Below, piece by piece: positions 29,903 to 39,042 of a DNA stretch of 63,520 nucleotides. Location: NCBI GenBank assembly GCA_024640405.1, contig JAHEFB010000108.1, forward strand, positions 1 through 63,520, read 5' to 3'. The notes beneath the pieces were generated by a model. That model worked only from the letters and a program-made list of their open reading frames with translations, had not been told where the DNA came from and searched no databases. Positions within the stretch are counted from its first letter, which is position 1, and each line of letters begins with the position of its first letter. This stretch comes from Alphaproteobacteria bacterium (GTDB lineage Bacteria > Pseudomonadota > Alphaproteobacteria > Rhizobiales > Aestuariivirgaceae). The position numbers were made by a program, and so were the translations under genes.

Positions 29903-31083
29903 GAAAACGAACAGGCATAAGCAGAAGGCGCCTGATCTCAGGCGTATCTGCAAGTGCCTGCCTGTTCCTGAGCTCAGGTGCTGCTTCTGCCGCCAATTCT
30001 CCATCTCATCGCAGAAGGTTGCTGGCGGCAAACCCGAAACCGGTGCCGCCGTTTACCCCCATCCGGACACCTTCAACAGCCGAAACGCTGCAGGTTTTGA
30101 TATCGATCAAGCAGCAGTCCTTGCAGGTCTTTTCAGGCCAACGTCAGATTGGCTTCAGCCCGATCTCCTCAGGCAAGCCCGGCAAGGAAACTCCGCACGG
30201 TATTTTTTCGGTGTTGCGGAAGCACAAGTTTCGCTGGTCGAACCTGTACGTACGTGAGCCGATGCCGTTTATGCAGCGGCTGACCTGGAGCGGTATCGCA
30301 TTGCATGCCGGTGAGTTGCCGGGCTTCCCCGCTTCGCATGGTTGTGTGCGAATGCCGGATGAGTTTGCAAAACAGCTGTTTGACCTGGAAACCAGTGACC
30401 GGCACGTCATCATAGCCGATACGCCAGCAAAGCCGGTCAGCGTGGCACATGCCGGCCTGCTGAAGCCCGCGTCCGTGGTGGAGACCGGTAAATACGCAAC
30501 GATAGACCCAAAACCACCTTTACGGGTTCTGCTAACCCGCCTGACCGGTCGCGAAAAAACCCTCAATGCGCAAAAAATCCTGAACAAGCTCGGGTTTGAA
30601 GCAGGAAAGCCGGACGGCTATGTGGGCCGCAGGACGTGGCGGGCCATTCACAATTTTCAGAAATCTGCCGGGCTGCCGCCAAACGGTGTATTGAACGATG
30701 TGACCTATCATGCGCTGCGCTCATCCAATGGCGCAGAAGACTATCCGGAGGGCCATCTTTACGTGCGGCAGGGCTATAAGCCCGTGTTTGACGTCGCCAT
30801 ACCGCTCAAGGACGCCGAACAACCACTCGGCACCCATCTGCTGACCTTCCCGGAAGAACATGGTGACCGTGACAAGCCGCAATGGCTGTCGGTCAGTCTC
30901 GAACATGAAATGTCCCAGGCCGGACTGGATGCGTTTTTGCGCTTTGCCATTCCTGACGATGTGCGCCATCGCATCGAATACCGCTTGGGCCCGCACTCCT
31001 CCATGGCCATATCCGACACCGGTCTCGGACCTGAAACCGGCAAGGGCACCGACTTCATCGTTGTGACCAAACACTACAGCTGA
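29899..31083 (+). CDS. L,D-transpeptidase (YkuD) with peptidoglycan-binding domain
   Basis: Periplasmic enzyme of 394 residues expected to form 3-3 peptide cross-links or attach proteins to the wall. The signal sequence begins [18 protein letters not shown] and is cleaved after GAASA. The YkuD domain (about 60-170) ends in the active site [18 protein letters not shown] with catalytic Cys. A peptidoglycan-binding domain 1 follows (about 205-260; [25 protein letters not shown]), then a long C-terminal region of unknown role. The frame is open from GTG 29854, inside secA. TTG 29899 gives a clean signal peptide, has GGAG 8 bp upstream and overlaps the secA stop as TTGA, so it is preferred. Confidence 0.85.
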   Translation: MRKRTGISRRRLISGVSASACLFLSSGAASAANSPSHRRRLLAANPKPVPPFTPIRTPSTAETLQVLISIKQQSLQVFSGQRQIGFSPISSGKPGKETPHGIFSVLRKHKFRWSNLYVREPMPFMQRLTWSGIALHAGELPGFPASHGCVRMPDEFAKQLFDLETSDRHVIIADTPAKPVSVAHAGLLKPASVVETGKYATIDPKPPLRVLLTRLTGREKTLNAQKILNKLGFEAGKPDGYVGRRTWRAIHNFQKSAGLPPNGVLNDVTYHALRSSNGAEDYPEGHLYVRQGYKPVFDVAIPLKDAEQPLGTHLLTFPEEHGDRDKPQWLSVSLEHEMSQAGLDAFLRFAIPDDVRHRIEYRLGPHSSMAISDTGLGPETGKGTDFIVVTKHYS

Positions 31084-31140
31084 CGCCGTGGTTGATTTAG
31101 TTGCTTGGCAAATATGTCACAGTTGCTAGGGTCAGGAACA

Positions 31141-32934
31141 ATGACCAACGAGCAAATCATACTTTTCACTATCATGGGTGGCGTGCTCGGACTGCTGGTC
31201 TGGGGACGTATACGATACGACCTGGTGGCCTTTTCAGCACTGGCGCTCGCCGTCATTCTGGGAGTGGTGAACAAGGACGCTGCCTTTTCGGGTTTTGGCC
31301 ACCCCGCCGTCATCATAATCGCCCTGGTGCTGATCGTGTCGCGGGCCCTGTCACAGTCCGGCGCAGTTGACCTGCTGACCCGCAACATCATTTCCGCCCA
31401 GCGCGGGATGAAGGCGCACATAACCATCATGGGACTGGTCGGCGGCGCGCTGTCTGCCTTCATGAACAATGTCGCGGCACTCGCCCTGTTGATGCCCGTG
31501 GACATGCAGGCTGCCGACAAGGCAAAAAGATCCCGTTCGGCAACTTTGATGCCATTGTCGTTCGCCACCATTCTGGGTGGCATGGTGACCCTGATCGGAA
31601 CTCCGACCAACATTGTGATTGCCCAGTTTCGCGGCAGTGCAACATTCAATGGCGAACCGCTCGGCGACGCATACTCCATGTTTGATTTTGCACCTGTTGG
31701 TCTGGCGTGTGCTGCAGCAGGTCTGATTTACATCGCGTTTGTCGGCTGGCGCCTGATCCCGCAGGACAAGGCCAGATCCAGCTCGGCAGCCGATCTTGAA
31801 AACCTCGAAGGCTATGTAATGGAGGTTCAGGTTCCCGAAGGTTCCCCCGCGATCGATCAGAAAGTCAGCGGGTTGTCGCCAGTGGCAGAGGAAAATGATG
31901 TCTACATTCTCGGCCTGATCCGGCGCGGCGAGCGCATGCCGGGCTCTGCGCGGGGTGTTGAAATCCGCAAGGGTGATATTCTGGTTTTAGAGGCTGATCC
32001 TGAGAGTCTCGAACAATTTTCCAATGCCCTCAAGCTTTCGTACTCATCGTCATCACGCCACAATGGTGCTCTGACCGGCACACTGACCATGAATGAAGCC
32101 GTGGTGACTTCCGGATCCAGATTGGAGGGACGGTCGGCCCGCGACGTCAGGCTCTTGAACCGGCAGCAGACCATGTTGCTTGGAGTTGCCCGCCAGGGCC
32201 GCCCATTTCGCGACAGGGTCCGGCACCTGAAGCTGAAAGCAGGTGACGTCCTGCTCCTGATGGGAGACAAGGAAGCCATGCCGGACGTTGTGAGCTGGCT
32301 CGGCTGCCTGCCATTGGCTGAGCGCGGGTTGCAGGTCACCCAGCGGGAAAAGGCAGGATTTTCAATCGCAATATTCGCCATCGCCATCATAGCTGCAAGC
32401 CTCGGCCTGGTCTATCTGCCCGTCGCGCTGGCCGCTGTCGTAGCGATCTACGCACTGCTGAAAGTGGTCACCCTGTCGCAAATATACGACTCCATCGAAT
32501 GGCCGGTGATTGTGCTGCTGGCATCACTGATACCGATCGGCGCAGCCATAGAAACGTCAGGCGGCACAGTACTGATAGCCAATGCAATTGTTGATGTAAC
32601 CGGAGGCTGGCCGGCCTGGGCCGTGCTGCTGTTGCTCATGGCCGTTACCATGACCCTGTCAGACGTTCTGAACAATGTCGCGACAGTGTTGGTGGCGGCC
32701 CCTGTTGCGATAAAGATCGCCGAGCAATTGAACGTCAATCCCGATGCCATGCTGATGGGCGTCGCAGTATCGGCCAGTTGCGCGTTCCTGACGCCCATTG
32801 GTCATAAAAACAATACCATCATCATGGGCCCGGGCGGCTATCGTTTCGGTGATTACTGGCCAATGGGCCTGCCGCTGGAAATCCTGATCCTGGCAGTTTC
32901 GCTGCCAATGATCCTGATCGTCTGGCCGCTCTAA
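31141..32934 (+). CDS. SLC13-family permease with TrkA-C domains
   Basis: A 597-residue inner-membrane transporter of the divalent anion:sodium symporter type. It has hydrophobic helices at both ends, two short SLC13-like motifs (SAFMNNVAALALLMPV and its repeat SDVLNNVATVLVAAPV) and LIGTPTNIVIA. Two soluble TrkA-C (RCK-C) domains sit in the middle (about 210-400; EVQVPEGSPAIDQKV, KGDILVLEAD). The substrate could be sulfate, phosphate or a dicarboxylate; it cannot be told. ATG 31141 (AGGA just before it) is preferred over the upstream frame start at 31105. Confidence 0.87.
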   Translation: MTNEQIILFTIMGGVLGLLVWGRIRYDLVAFSALALAVILGVVNKDAAFSGFGHPAVIIIALVLIVSRALSQSGAVDLLTRNIISAQRGMKAHITIMGLVGGALSAFMNNVAALALLMPVDMQAADKAKRSRSATLMPLSFATILGGMVTLIGTPTNIVIAQFRGSATFNGEPLGDAYSMFDFAPVGLACAAAGLIYIAFVGWRLIPQDKARSSSAADLENLEGYVMEVQVPEGSPAIDQKVSGLSPVAEENDVYILGLIRRGERMPGSARGVEIRKGDILVLEADPESLEQFSNALKLSYSSSSRHNGALTGTLTMNEAVVTSGSRLEGRSARDVRLLNRQQTMLLGVARQGRPFRDRVRHLKLKAGDVLLLMGDKEAMPDVVSWLGCLPLAERGLQVTQREKAGFSIAIFAIAIIAASLGLVYLPVALAAVVAIYALLKVVTLSQIYDSIEWPVIVLLASLIPIGAAIETSGGTVLIANAIVDVTGGWPAWAVLLLLMAVTMTLSDVLNNVATVLVAAPVAIKIAEQLNVNPDAMLMGVAVSASCAFLTPIGHKNNTIIMGPGGYRFGDYWPMGLPLEILILAVSLPMILIVWPL

Positions 32935-32993
32935 GAGAATTTCAACATCCGAGCACGTCATCCGGCCAAATTGCCGGGTCTGCGCGCGTGGCG

Positions 32994-33818
32994 TTACTGC
33001 CACTCACCGGCCCGCCATCCGCGAATAAGCTGCGGCGCCAGCGGATCGGCTGATGCTTGCTGCACCTCAAATTCCGGCGGCACGCTGATATTGTGCGGCA
33101 GGAACACATAACGTTGCTGTTTCACAGCAACGGTAGGCGGCTGCCGCATCAGCTCGAAATAGTCATAGCCTGCTTTCAGATCCCGCCAGTAAGGTTCATG
33201 CTGGTGCCCGGCATAGCGCAGCAGGTTCTGCTCGCTCATGCGAAACGGAAAGGCATGCACGGGAAACTCCTTCTGGCCATGCAAGAACGCCTCGCGGGCC
33301 AGTGAAAACAATTCCTTGATGTGATCGTCGGTAATCGCATAGCAACCGGCCGAACGGCACCCGCCATGCACCATCAGATGTGAGCCGGTCCGGCCCAGCG
33401 ACTTGTCATAGGCGTTTGGGAATCCGATATTGAATGACAGATAGTATTCCGACTTCGGGTTCATCTGGCGTTGCGACACCATGTAGAAGCCTTCGGGAGC
33501 CTGCCGGTCACCTTCCTGGTACTTCGGTCCCAGCACACCGGAACGGCTGCAGATATCATAGGTGCGAAACAGCACAAATGGCCCGTAAGCCTGCTGCAGC
33601 CAGACTTCCATCTGGTTTTCTGCCTTGAACACCCGGACAAAGAGCGGCGCACCCACCTTCAGGTCCTGCCTTTGAAGGTCGGCCATGATCTTCGGCGACA
33701 ATGGTTCAAGCGCCTTGTCCGTACTGCTGCAGGCAGACAACGCCGTCAGAGATGCCAGACCCGTTGCGCAGAATCCGCGCCGCGTCAGTTGCCAATCGAT
33801 CGTCTTGTCGTTGTTCAT
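32994..33818 (-). CDS. L,D-transpeptidase family protein, probable lipoprotein (YafK-like)
   Basis: A 274-residue YkuD-fold protein of the YafK/ErfK branch. The N-terminus LTRRGFCATGLASLTALSAC contains a lipobox (LSAC) for lipid attachment and a twin-arginine-like RR. The catalytic site reads MVHGGCRSAGCYAI, with the Cys in the final SAGCYAI. The surrounding GDRQAPEGFY and FPNAYDKSLGRTG are typical of YafK proteins, whose E. coli relative (DpaA) cuts lipoprotein from peptidoglycan. Cutting or linking activity cannot be decided here. It is a paralogue of the next gene, 73 bp away. Confidence 0.87.
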   Translation of the reverse strand: MNNDKTIDWQLTRRGFCATGLASLTALSACSSTDKALEPLSPKIMADLQRQDLKVGAPLFVRVFKAENQMEVWLQQAYGPFVLFRTYDICSRSGVLGPKYQEGDRQAPEGFYMVSQRQMNPKSEYYLSFNIGFPNAYDKSLGRTGSHLMVHGGCRSAGCYAITDDHIKELFSLAREAFLHGQKEFPVHAFPFRMSEQNLLRYAGHQHEPYWRDLKAGYDYFELMRQPPTVAVKQQRYVFLPHNISVPPEFEVQQASADPLAPQLIRGWRAGEWQ

Positions 33819-33891
33819 TTTTTGACAAACCCAACTTTCGAAACCGTCCCCACAGTCTCAGTCCCTATTGTGATACAGAACACGCTAACGC

Positions 33892-34617
33892 TCAATTAAT
33901 CACATAAGATTTGTTTGCCACCCTCACCCGGGGCACTTCACGGTTGTCTTCGAACTCATCGTATCCGCGTTTCAGCATAGACCAGAAACCGTGCCATTTG
34001 GAGCCTTTTTGCCGATCAAGTGCGGCCTGATGCATGCGGAAAGGAAAGGCATGTACCCGCACCGCCTGTTGACCATTGTTCAATGCCGCTTCAACCAGCC
34101 GGTAGACCACTTCCACCTGGTGATCGCGTACCGCATAACATCCAATCGACGAACAGCCGCCATGCACCATCAGGAACGACCCGGTCCGGCCAAGCGAGCG
34201 GTCATACCGGTTGGGGAATCCGAGATTGAATGAAAGATGATGCCGGCTGTTCGGGTTCAACCGGCTCTTTGTCACGGTATAAAAGCCCTCCGGTGACTGC
34301 CGGTCGCCTTCTTTCAGCTTTGGTCCAAGTTTTCCCGACCAGTTGCAGATTTCAATGGTCCGGTACAGCTCCCAGCCCTTTTGACCTTTCAGCCACAGCT
34401 CAAGCTCCGAACTTTGCTTGAAAATACGGATAAATACCGGCATGCCGGGCGTCAGTTGCCGCGCACTCAGTTCCGCCCAGGCCTGTTTCCTGAAATTTTC
34501 AATATGCGGCGAGAACATGCGTTGCCCGATACGGGTATTCTCACCAACACGATACAGTCCGTAACCTGTGGAGGCCATTATCGCGAGCACCAGAACAAGT
34601 TTGAAGAATCGCCGCAT
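33892..34617 (-). CDS. L,D-transpeptidase family protein (YafK-like)
   Basis: A 241-residue paralogue of the preceding gene. An N-terminal signal anchor (RRFFKLVLVLAIMASTGYGL) is followed by the YkuD fold with GDRQSPEGFYTV, FPNRYDRSLGRTG and the active site MVHGGCSSIGCYAV. There is no lipobox, so it should stay membrane-anchored or periplasmic, unlike its neighbour. The two lie in tandem in the same direction, consistent with duplication and divergence in localisation. It lies downstream of accA. Confidence 0.87.
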   Translation of the reverse strand: MRRFFKLVLVLAIMASTGYGLYRVGENTRIGQRMFSPHIENFRKQAWAELSARQLTPGMPVFIRIFKQSSELELWLKGQKGWELYRTIEICNWSGKLGPKLKEGDRQSPEGFYTVTKSRLNPNSRHHLSFNLGFPNRYDRSLGRTGSFLMVHGGCSSIGCYAVRDHQVEVVYRLVEAALNNGQQAVRVHAFPFRMHQAALDRQKGSKWHGFWSMLKRGYDEFEDNREVPRVRVANKSYVIN

Positions 34618-34692
34618 CTGTCCTCAAAGCATCAATGATTGTCAGCAGGCAACATCGCCGAGCAAAACGGCGAGTTTGCGGCGAAAATTTCC

Positions 34693-35652
34693 CTAGCTGC
34701 CAAGCGTGCGCCCGATGGCCAGGAATTTTTCGCGCCGCTGCTGGCGCACTTCATCCGCCGACATGTGCTTGAATGGCAGCAGAGCGGCCGCGACCGCCTT
34801 GCGGACCGATTGCATGGCCACATCACGGCCACGATGGGCACCGCCGACGGGTTCGGGCACGATTGTGTCGATCACACCCATCTCCTTCAGGTGAGCTGCT
34901 GTAATGCGCATAGCGGTGGCAGCTTCACTGGCACGCGCTGAATCATGCCACAGAATGGACGCAGCACCTTCCGGCGAGATGACCGAATAGATCGAGTGTT
35001 CCAGCATCAGCACCGAGTTCGCTGTTGCAATGGCAACAGCCCCGCCGGATCCGCCTTCCCCGATAATCGTCGAGATTATCGGCGTTCCAAGCCCCAGGCA
35101 ACAATCCGTCGACCGTGCAATCGCTTCAGCCTGGCCCCTTTCTTCAGCACCAATCCCCGGATAGGCACCCGCAGTATCCACGAAAGTCAGAACCGGCAGT
35201 CCGAACCGCTGTGCCAAGTCCATCAACCTGACTGCCTTGCGGTACCCTTCCGGTCGTGCCATGCCGAAATTGTGCTTGAGGCGGGACTTTGTGTTAGCAC
35301 CTTTTTCCTGACCGATAACCACAACCGGGTCGCCTTCAAATCGGCCCAACCCGCCAAGAACAGCTTCGTCTTCGGCAAACTTCCTGTCGCCCGCAAGCGG
35401 CGTGAACTCGGTGATCAGGGCATCCAGATAGTCTTGTGTGTGAGGACGGTCCGGGTGCCGTGCCACCTGGGTTTTCTGCCATGGTTCAAGATCAGCATAC
35501 AGGTCAGCAAGCGATTTCGAAAGCTTGACCTCCAACTGCTTCACTTCGTCTGAAATTGATACCGAACCATCTTCGTCATTGATGGATTTCAATTCGGCGA
35601 TCTTGCCAGTCAGTTCGGCAACGCGTGTTTCAAAATCAAGAAATGTCTGCAT
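34693..35652 (-). CDS. accA: Acetyl-CoA carboxylase carboxyltransferase subunit alpha
   Basis: With AccD it transfers the carboxyl group from biotin to acetyl-CoA, the committed step of fatty acid synthesis. The 319-residue protein has the coiled N-terminus, WQKTQVARHPDRPHTQDYL, FGMARPEGYRKAVRLMDLA and the CoA-site region TFVDTAGAYPGIGAEERGQ with GEGGSGGAVAIATA. The length is standard. accD is not in the window. The gene stands between xerD and the two YafK-like genes, all on the same strand. Confidence 0.97.
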   Translation of the reverse strand: MQTFLDFETRVAELTGKIAELKSINDEDGSVSISDEVKQLEVKLSKSLADLYADLEPWQKTQVARHPDRPHTQDYLDALITEFTPLAGDRKFAEDEAVLGGLGRFEGDPVVVIGQEKGANTKSRLKHNFGMARPEGYRKAVRLMDLAQRFGLPVLTFVDTAGAYPGIGAEERGQAEAIARSTDCCLGLGTPIISTIIGEGGSGGAVAIATANSVLMLEHSIYSVISPEGAASILWHDSARASEAATAMRITAAHLKEMGVIDTIVPEPVGGAHRGRDVAMQSVRKAVAAALLPFKHMSADEVRQQRREKFLAIGRTLGS

Positions 35653-35780
35653 GTATCATACGACCGCGACTGCCGGATCCACAGTGCATGCCCTCGCCTG
35701 AACCCGATTGGAACTGCCCAGCAAACTGGCGTTATGACGCTGGTATGTCAACCTGCTAATTGCTTTGCACTTTCGGCAAC

Positions 35781-36755
35781 TTAACGGTTGAGAGGGTGAT
35801 GACTTTCTACCGTCTCACGCAGTTTTTCCGGCATTACATGGGTATATATCTGCGTCGTCGATATATCCGCATGGCCCAGCATCTGCTGCACGGACCTGAG
35901 ATCTGCTCCGCCCTGCAGCAAATGACTGGCGAAAGCGTGGCGCACCACATGCGGAGATACCTTGCCGGCTTCAAGTCCGGCGTCCCTCGCCAATTGTTTC
36001 AGCAACAGGGCAAAGTGCTGGCGCGTCAGATGTCGTTGCCTGCCCGGCGACGCAAACAGGTATTGCGAAGGTGCAAGATAAACCTGGTTCATCTCCTGTT
36101 TCAGAACACCAACATATGCGTTGATGGCTGAGCGCGCAGCAGGTGAAAGCGGAACCAGTCGTTCCCGGCCGCCCTTGCCGCGCACTGAAATAAACCGGTC
36201 ATCACTTAAAACCATGCCGATGGTCAGGCTGATGAGCTCCGATACCCGCAGTCCCGTGGCGTACAGAACCTCAATCAGGCAAACCATTCTCAGGGCCTTC
36301 AGCCGCGCCTTGCCGCGCGCGCGCAATGCCTGCTCACGCACTTCGTTCAACAGCTTCTCCGCCTGCCCGACACTCATTGTCTTTGGCAAATTGCGTGCTT
36401 TGCGAGGTGCCGCAACTCCACCTGCAGGATCGTCCGGCACGATACCTTCAGCAAACGCGAACTTGTGCAGTTGTCGTACGGCGGACAGTCTCCTCGCTAT
36501 TGTGGATTTTGCCAGACCATCGGCCTGCAGTTCGCCCAGCCATGTCCGGATTTCTTCTGTACCGGCTGCTTCAAAAGCGCAGCCCCGCCTGTTCAGGAAG
36601 TCATGATAATTGTCCAGATCAAGCGCATAGGCTGAAAGAGTGTTTCCCGCTGCGCCACGCTCTGCGCTCATCATCTCCAGAAACAGGGCTATGACCCTGC
36701 CTCCATCGGCTGGCGTTTCCGGATCGTTGCGTCTGTCAGTTGTCAAAGACACCAT
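35781..36755 (-). CDS. xerD: Site-specific tyrosine recombinase XerD
   Basis: One of the two recombinases that resolve chromosome dimers at dif near the terminus. The 324-residue protein has the SAM-like core-binding N-domain (LSAYALDLDNYHDFLNRRG) and the catalytic domain. The tetrad arginines are in ATGLRVSELISL and HVVRHAFASHLL, with LGHADISTTQIYTHV supplying the nucleophilic Tyr. The first 20 bases overlap the end of the small upstream ORF. This is a housekeeping recombinase, not an element integrase. Confidence 0.93.
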   Translation of the reverse strand: MVSLTTDRRNDPETPADGGRVIALFLEMMSAERGAAGNTLSAYALDLDNYHDFLNRRGCAFEAAGTEEIRTWLGELQADGLAKSTIARRLSAVRQLHKFAFAEGIVPDDPAGGVAAPRKARNLPKTMSVGQAEKLLNEVREQALRARGKARLKALRMVCLIEVLYATGLRVSELISLTIGMVLSDDRFISVRGKGGRERLVPLSPAARSAINAYVGVLKQEMNQVYLAPSQYLFASPGRQRHLTRQHFALLLKQLARDAGLEAGKVSPHVVRHAFASHLLQGGADLRSVQQMLGHADISTTQIYTHVMPEKLRETVESHHPLNR

Positions 36756-36876
36756 TTGAAAGCTGCTTTACCACTTCTTTCTGCTCTGGCGGAAAATTGG
36801 CAAGTCCCCAAGCCACAGCGTACCCGGCACCAGCCAAGCACATTACGATTAACAGAAAGCGAAGACTGTCAGGCAT
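36736..36876 (-). CDS. Small membrane protein upstream of xerD (46 aa)
   Basis: A 46-residue protein with one membrane helix (SLRFLLIVMCLAGAGYAVAWGLA) and a short tail NFPPEQKEVVKQLSNGVFDN. Small proteins of this build lie between aroK and xerD in many rhizobia, from memory, which supports it as a real gene. The frame is open to 37068, but ATG 36876 starts the hydrophobic protein and the upstream codons run through a repeat sequence. It overlaps xerD by 20 bp. The function is unknown. Confidence 0.6.
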   Translation of the reverse strand: MPDSLRFLLIVMCLAGAGYAVAWGLANFPPEQKEVVKQLSNGVFDN

Positions 36877-37004
36877 GGCAGCTACTGAATTCCTTGAAAC
36901 ACCGCATGATTTGTGCCCACGGCACCCTTGCAATGTGCAACAATTCCGGCCAAATCGCAAAGTGTTTGAGCGCCGACCCCGACATCGACCGGTTGGCAGG
37001 TTAT

Positions 37005-37042
37005 ACCAGATCTCGGTAGCAGCGTCCCATTTCATGGGATCA
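37005..37042 (+). repeat. Solo terminus of the repeat family (site C) joined to another hairpin
   Basis: This stretch, beginning ACCAGATCTCGGTAGCAGCG after AT, matches the left end of element B (45977 onward) for about 38 nt with four differences. Within it TCCCAT-TTC-ATGGGA (37025-37039) forms a perfect hairpin. The match stops at 37042, where a different hairpin begins (TTTTGATTG 37050-37058 with CAATCAAAA 37062-37070). No second terminus of the B type is found nearby. It looks like a mosaic or solo copy. A further perfect stem, TGGGTTC-GGAT-GAACCCA, lies at 37112-37129. The rest of the 36877-37309 gap contains no gene that I can see. Confidence 0.65.
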
Positions 37043-37111
37043 ATATGGTTTTTGATTGAACCAATCAAAACCCATTAAACTGATCGATTCAAAAGTGCTG
37101 GAGCGACTTTA

Positions 37112-37129
37112 TGGGTTCGGATGAACCCA
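37112..37129. repeat. Perfect short hairpin in the aroK upstream region
   Basis: TGGGTTC and GAACCCA pair over seven bases with a GGAT loop. It stands about 180 bp before aroK and outside the matched part of site C. It may belong to the same mosaic repeat block or affect the aroK leader; nothing in the sequence decides. Confidence 0.35.
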
Positions 37130-37309
37130 CGTCGGCCCGCAACCCCGACAGGGATGTGTACCGTCCCATTGGCTGATTTTAACTGAACGCTGCATGTTCT
37201 ATGGCATCGGAGGTGATTTTCTCCTAAAACCAGGAAACCACAACGTAATTCAGTTCATAATCTGGGGCCCTGACCCCGGATTTCAATCCTGACCAGAGTT
37301 CAGATACCA

Positions 37310-37900
37310 GTGACCGAAACCAGCGATTCCAATGACGATATTGCCACAATCTTGTCGCGCCTCAATGACCGCTCCATTGTGCTGATCGGCTTGATGGGAG
37401 CCGGCAAGACAACCATTGGACGGCGCTTGGCAAAAAAGCTGAAAATGCCGTTCGCCGATGCCGACACGGAAATTGAGAAAGCGGCCGGCAAAACGGTTCC
37501 GGAAATTTTCGACGAACATGGCGAGCAATACTTCCGCGACGGCGAACGCAGGGTCATCGACCGGCTGCTGAATGAACATCCCCGCATACTGGCGACCGGC
37601 GGTGGTGCATACATGAACGCAGACACCCGGACAGCCATTGCAAGAAATGCTGTTTCCGTGTGGCTCAAGGCAGATTTTGACCTGCTGATGAAAAGGGTTC
37701 GCAGACGCTCAAACAGACCATTGTTGAAAACCGACGATCCGGAAGCCGTCATGCACAAACTGATCGAGGAACGTTATCCGGTCTATAGCGAAGCAAATGT
37801 TATTGTCGAGAGTGAGGATGTGCCGCACGATCAGATAGTTGTAGCCTGCATGGAGAGCCTGGCGCGTCATTTACGTCGCGAAGAAACGATAAGCCCATGA
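37310..37900 (+). CDS. aroK: Shikimate kinase
   Basis: Phosphorylates shikimate at the 3-hydroxyl in aromatic amino acid synthesis. The 196-residue protein has the P-loop GLMGAGKTTIGRRLA, the shikimate-binding DADTEIEKAAGKTV and the TGGGAYM motif, plus the lid region VRRRSNRPLL. The start is GTG 37310; no ATG is available. The stop overlaps the aroB start codon (ATGA), giving a coupled aroK-aroB pair, with the CorC-type gene attached in the same way. Confidence 0.96.
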   Translation: MTETSDSNDDIATILSRLNDRSIVLIGLMGAGKTTIGRRLAKKLKMPFADADTEIEKAAGKTVPEIFDEHGEQYFRDGERRVIDRLLNEHPRILATGGGAYMNADTRTAIARNAVSVWLKADFDLLMKRVRRRSNRPLLKTDDPEAVMHKLIEERYPVYSEANVIVESEDVPHDQIVVACMESLARHLRREETISP

Positions 37901-39042
37901 AATCGACCAACCAGGAAACAGCTGACACGATCCGGGCAGAGATCAATGTCGCGCTGGGTGAACGCAGTTACGATATTGTTATTTCCGACGGATTGCTGAC
38001 CCATGCCGGGCGTACGATCGCAACGCTTCTGGCGCGTCCGGTAACCGCAATCGTCACGGATGAAAACGTTGCCCGTCACCATTTGAAGACATTAACAGAC
38101 AGCCTCACTGAAGCAGGCATCCGCCATTCGTCCATTATTCTTCCCGCCGGGGAAGCCACCAAGAGCTACACTCATCTCGCACGGGTTTGCGATGATATCA
38201 TCGCTGCCGGCATAGAGCGCAACGACCGGATAATTGCCCTGGGCGGCGGGGTAATCGGTGACCTTGCCGGTTTTGCAGCGGCAATTGTCCGCCGCGGCAT
38301 CGGCTTCATCCAGATACCGACTTCCCTGCTGGCACAGGTCGACAGCTCCGTGGGTGGCAAGACGGGTATCAATTCCAGCCACGGCAAGAACCTTGTGGGT
38401 GCATTCCACCAGCCGGTTGCGGTGCTGGCTGATATTGGCGTGCTGAACACCCTGCCGGCCCGTGAACTGGCGGCAGGTTATGCTGAAGTTGCAAAGTATG
38501 GCCTGCTGGGTGATGCAGGTTTTTTCAACTGGCTGGAAGAAAATGCACCAAGAATTTTCGCAGGCGACCCGCAAGCCCGCATCCAGGCAATTCGCACATC
38601 CTGCCAGGCCAAGGCAGATATTGTCGCACGCGATGAACGCGAAGCCGGAGATCGCGCACTGTTGAACCTGGGCCATACGTTTGGTCATGCGCTGGAAAGC
38701 GCCACAGGATATTCCGACACGCTCCTGCACGGTGAAGGCGTCGCCATTGGCATGGCGCAGGCCTTCCGGTTTTCCGAACAGTTGCGCATCTGTACGCCGG
38801 GCGCTGCTGCGCGCATGGAAAAACATCTGCAGTCGGTCGGTCTGCCGACAGATGTGTCCGGCATCAGAAAACATCTTCCTGAGGCTCGCCAGCTGGTGGA
38901 TATCATGCGTCAGGACAAAAAGGCCGAAGCCGGTCGCATTAACTTTGTCATGGTAAAAGATATCGGCAATGCCTACATCGACAAGACAATAGAAGAGGAC
39001 GGCCTGATCGAATTTCTTGAGGCCGAGTTGAAATTGCAATGA
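37897..39042 (+). CDS. aroB: 3-dehydroquinate synthase
   Basis: Makes 3-dehydroquinate from DAHP, using NAD and a divalent metal, in the second step of the shikimate pathway. The 381-residue protein shows the NAD-binding LPAGEATKS, ALGGGVIGDLAGFAA, PTSLLAQVDSSVGGKTGIN and the metal-ligand NLGHTFGHALES and LLHGEGVAIGM. The ligands are intact. It overlaps aroK and the next gene by 4 bp each (ATGA), so the three form a tightly coupled operon. Confidence 0.97.
   Translation: MKSTNQETADTIRAEINVALGERSYDIVISDGLLTHAGRTIATLLARPVTAIVTDENVARHHLKTLTDSLTEAGIRHSSIILPAGEATKSYTHLARVCDDIIAAGIERNDRIIALGGGVIGDLAGFAAAIVRRGIGFIQIPTSLLAQVDSSVGGKTGINSSHGKNLVGAFHQPVAVLADIGVLNTLPARELAAGYAEVAKYGLLGDAGFFNWLEENAPRIFAGDPQARIQAIRTSCQAKADIVARDEREAGDRALLNLGHTFGHALESATGYSDTLLHGEGVAIGMAQAFRFSEQLRICTPGAAARMEKHLQSVGLPTDVSGIRKHLPEARQLVDIMRQDKKAEAGRINFVMVKDIGNAYIDKTIEEDGLIEFLEAELKLQ

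Noticed and set aside
35781..36755. xerD as the integrase of a mobile element
   Set aside because: It has the housekeeping XerD motifs and lies in a conserved core context far from the tRNA; it is not an island integrase.
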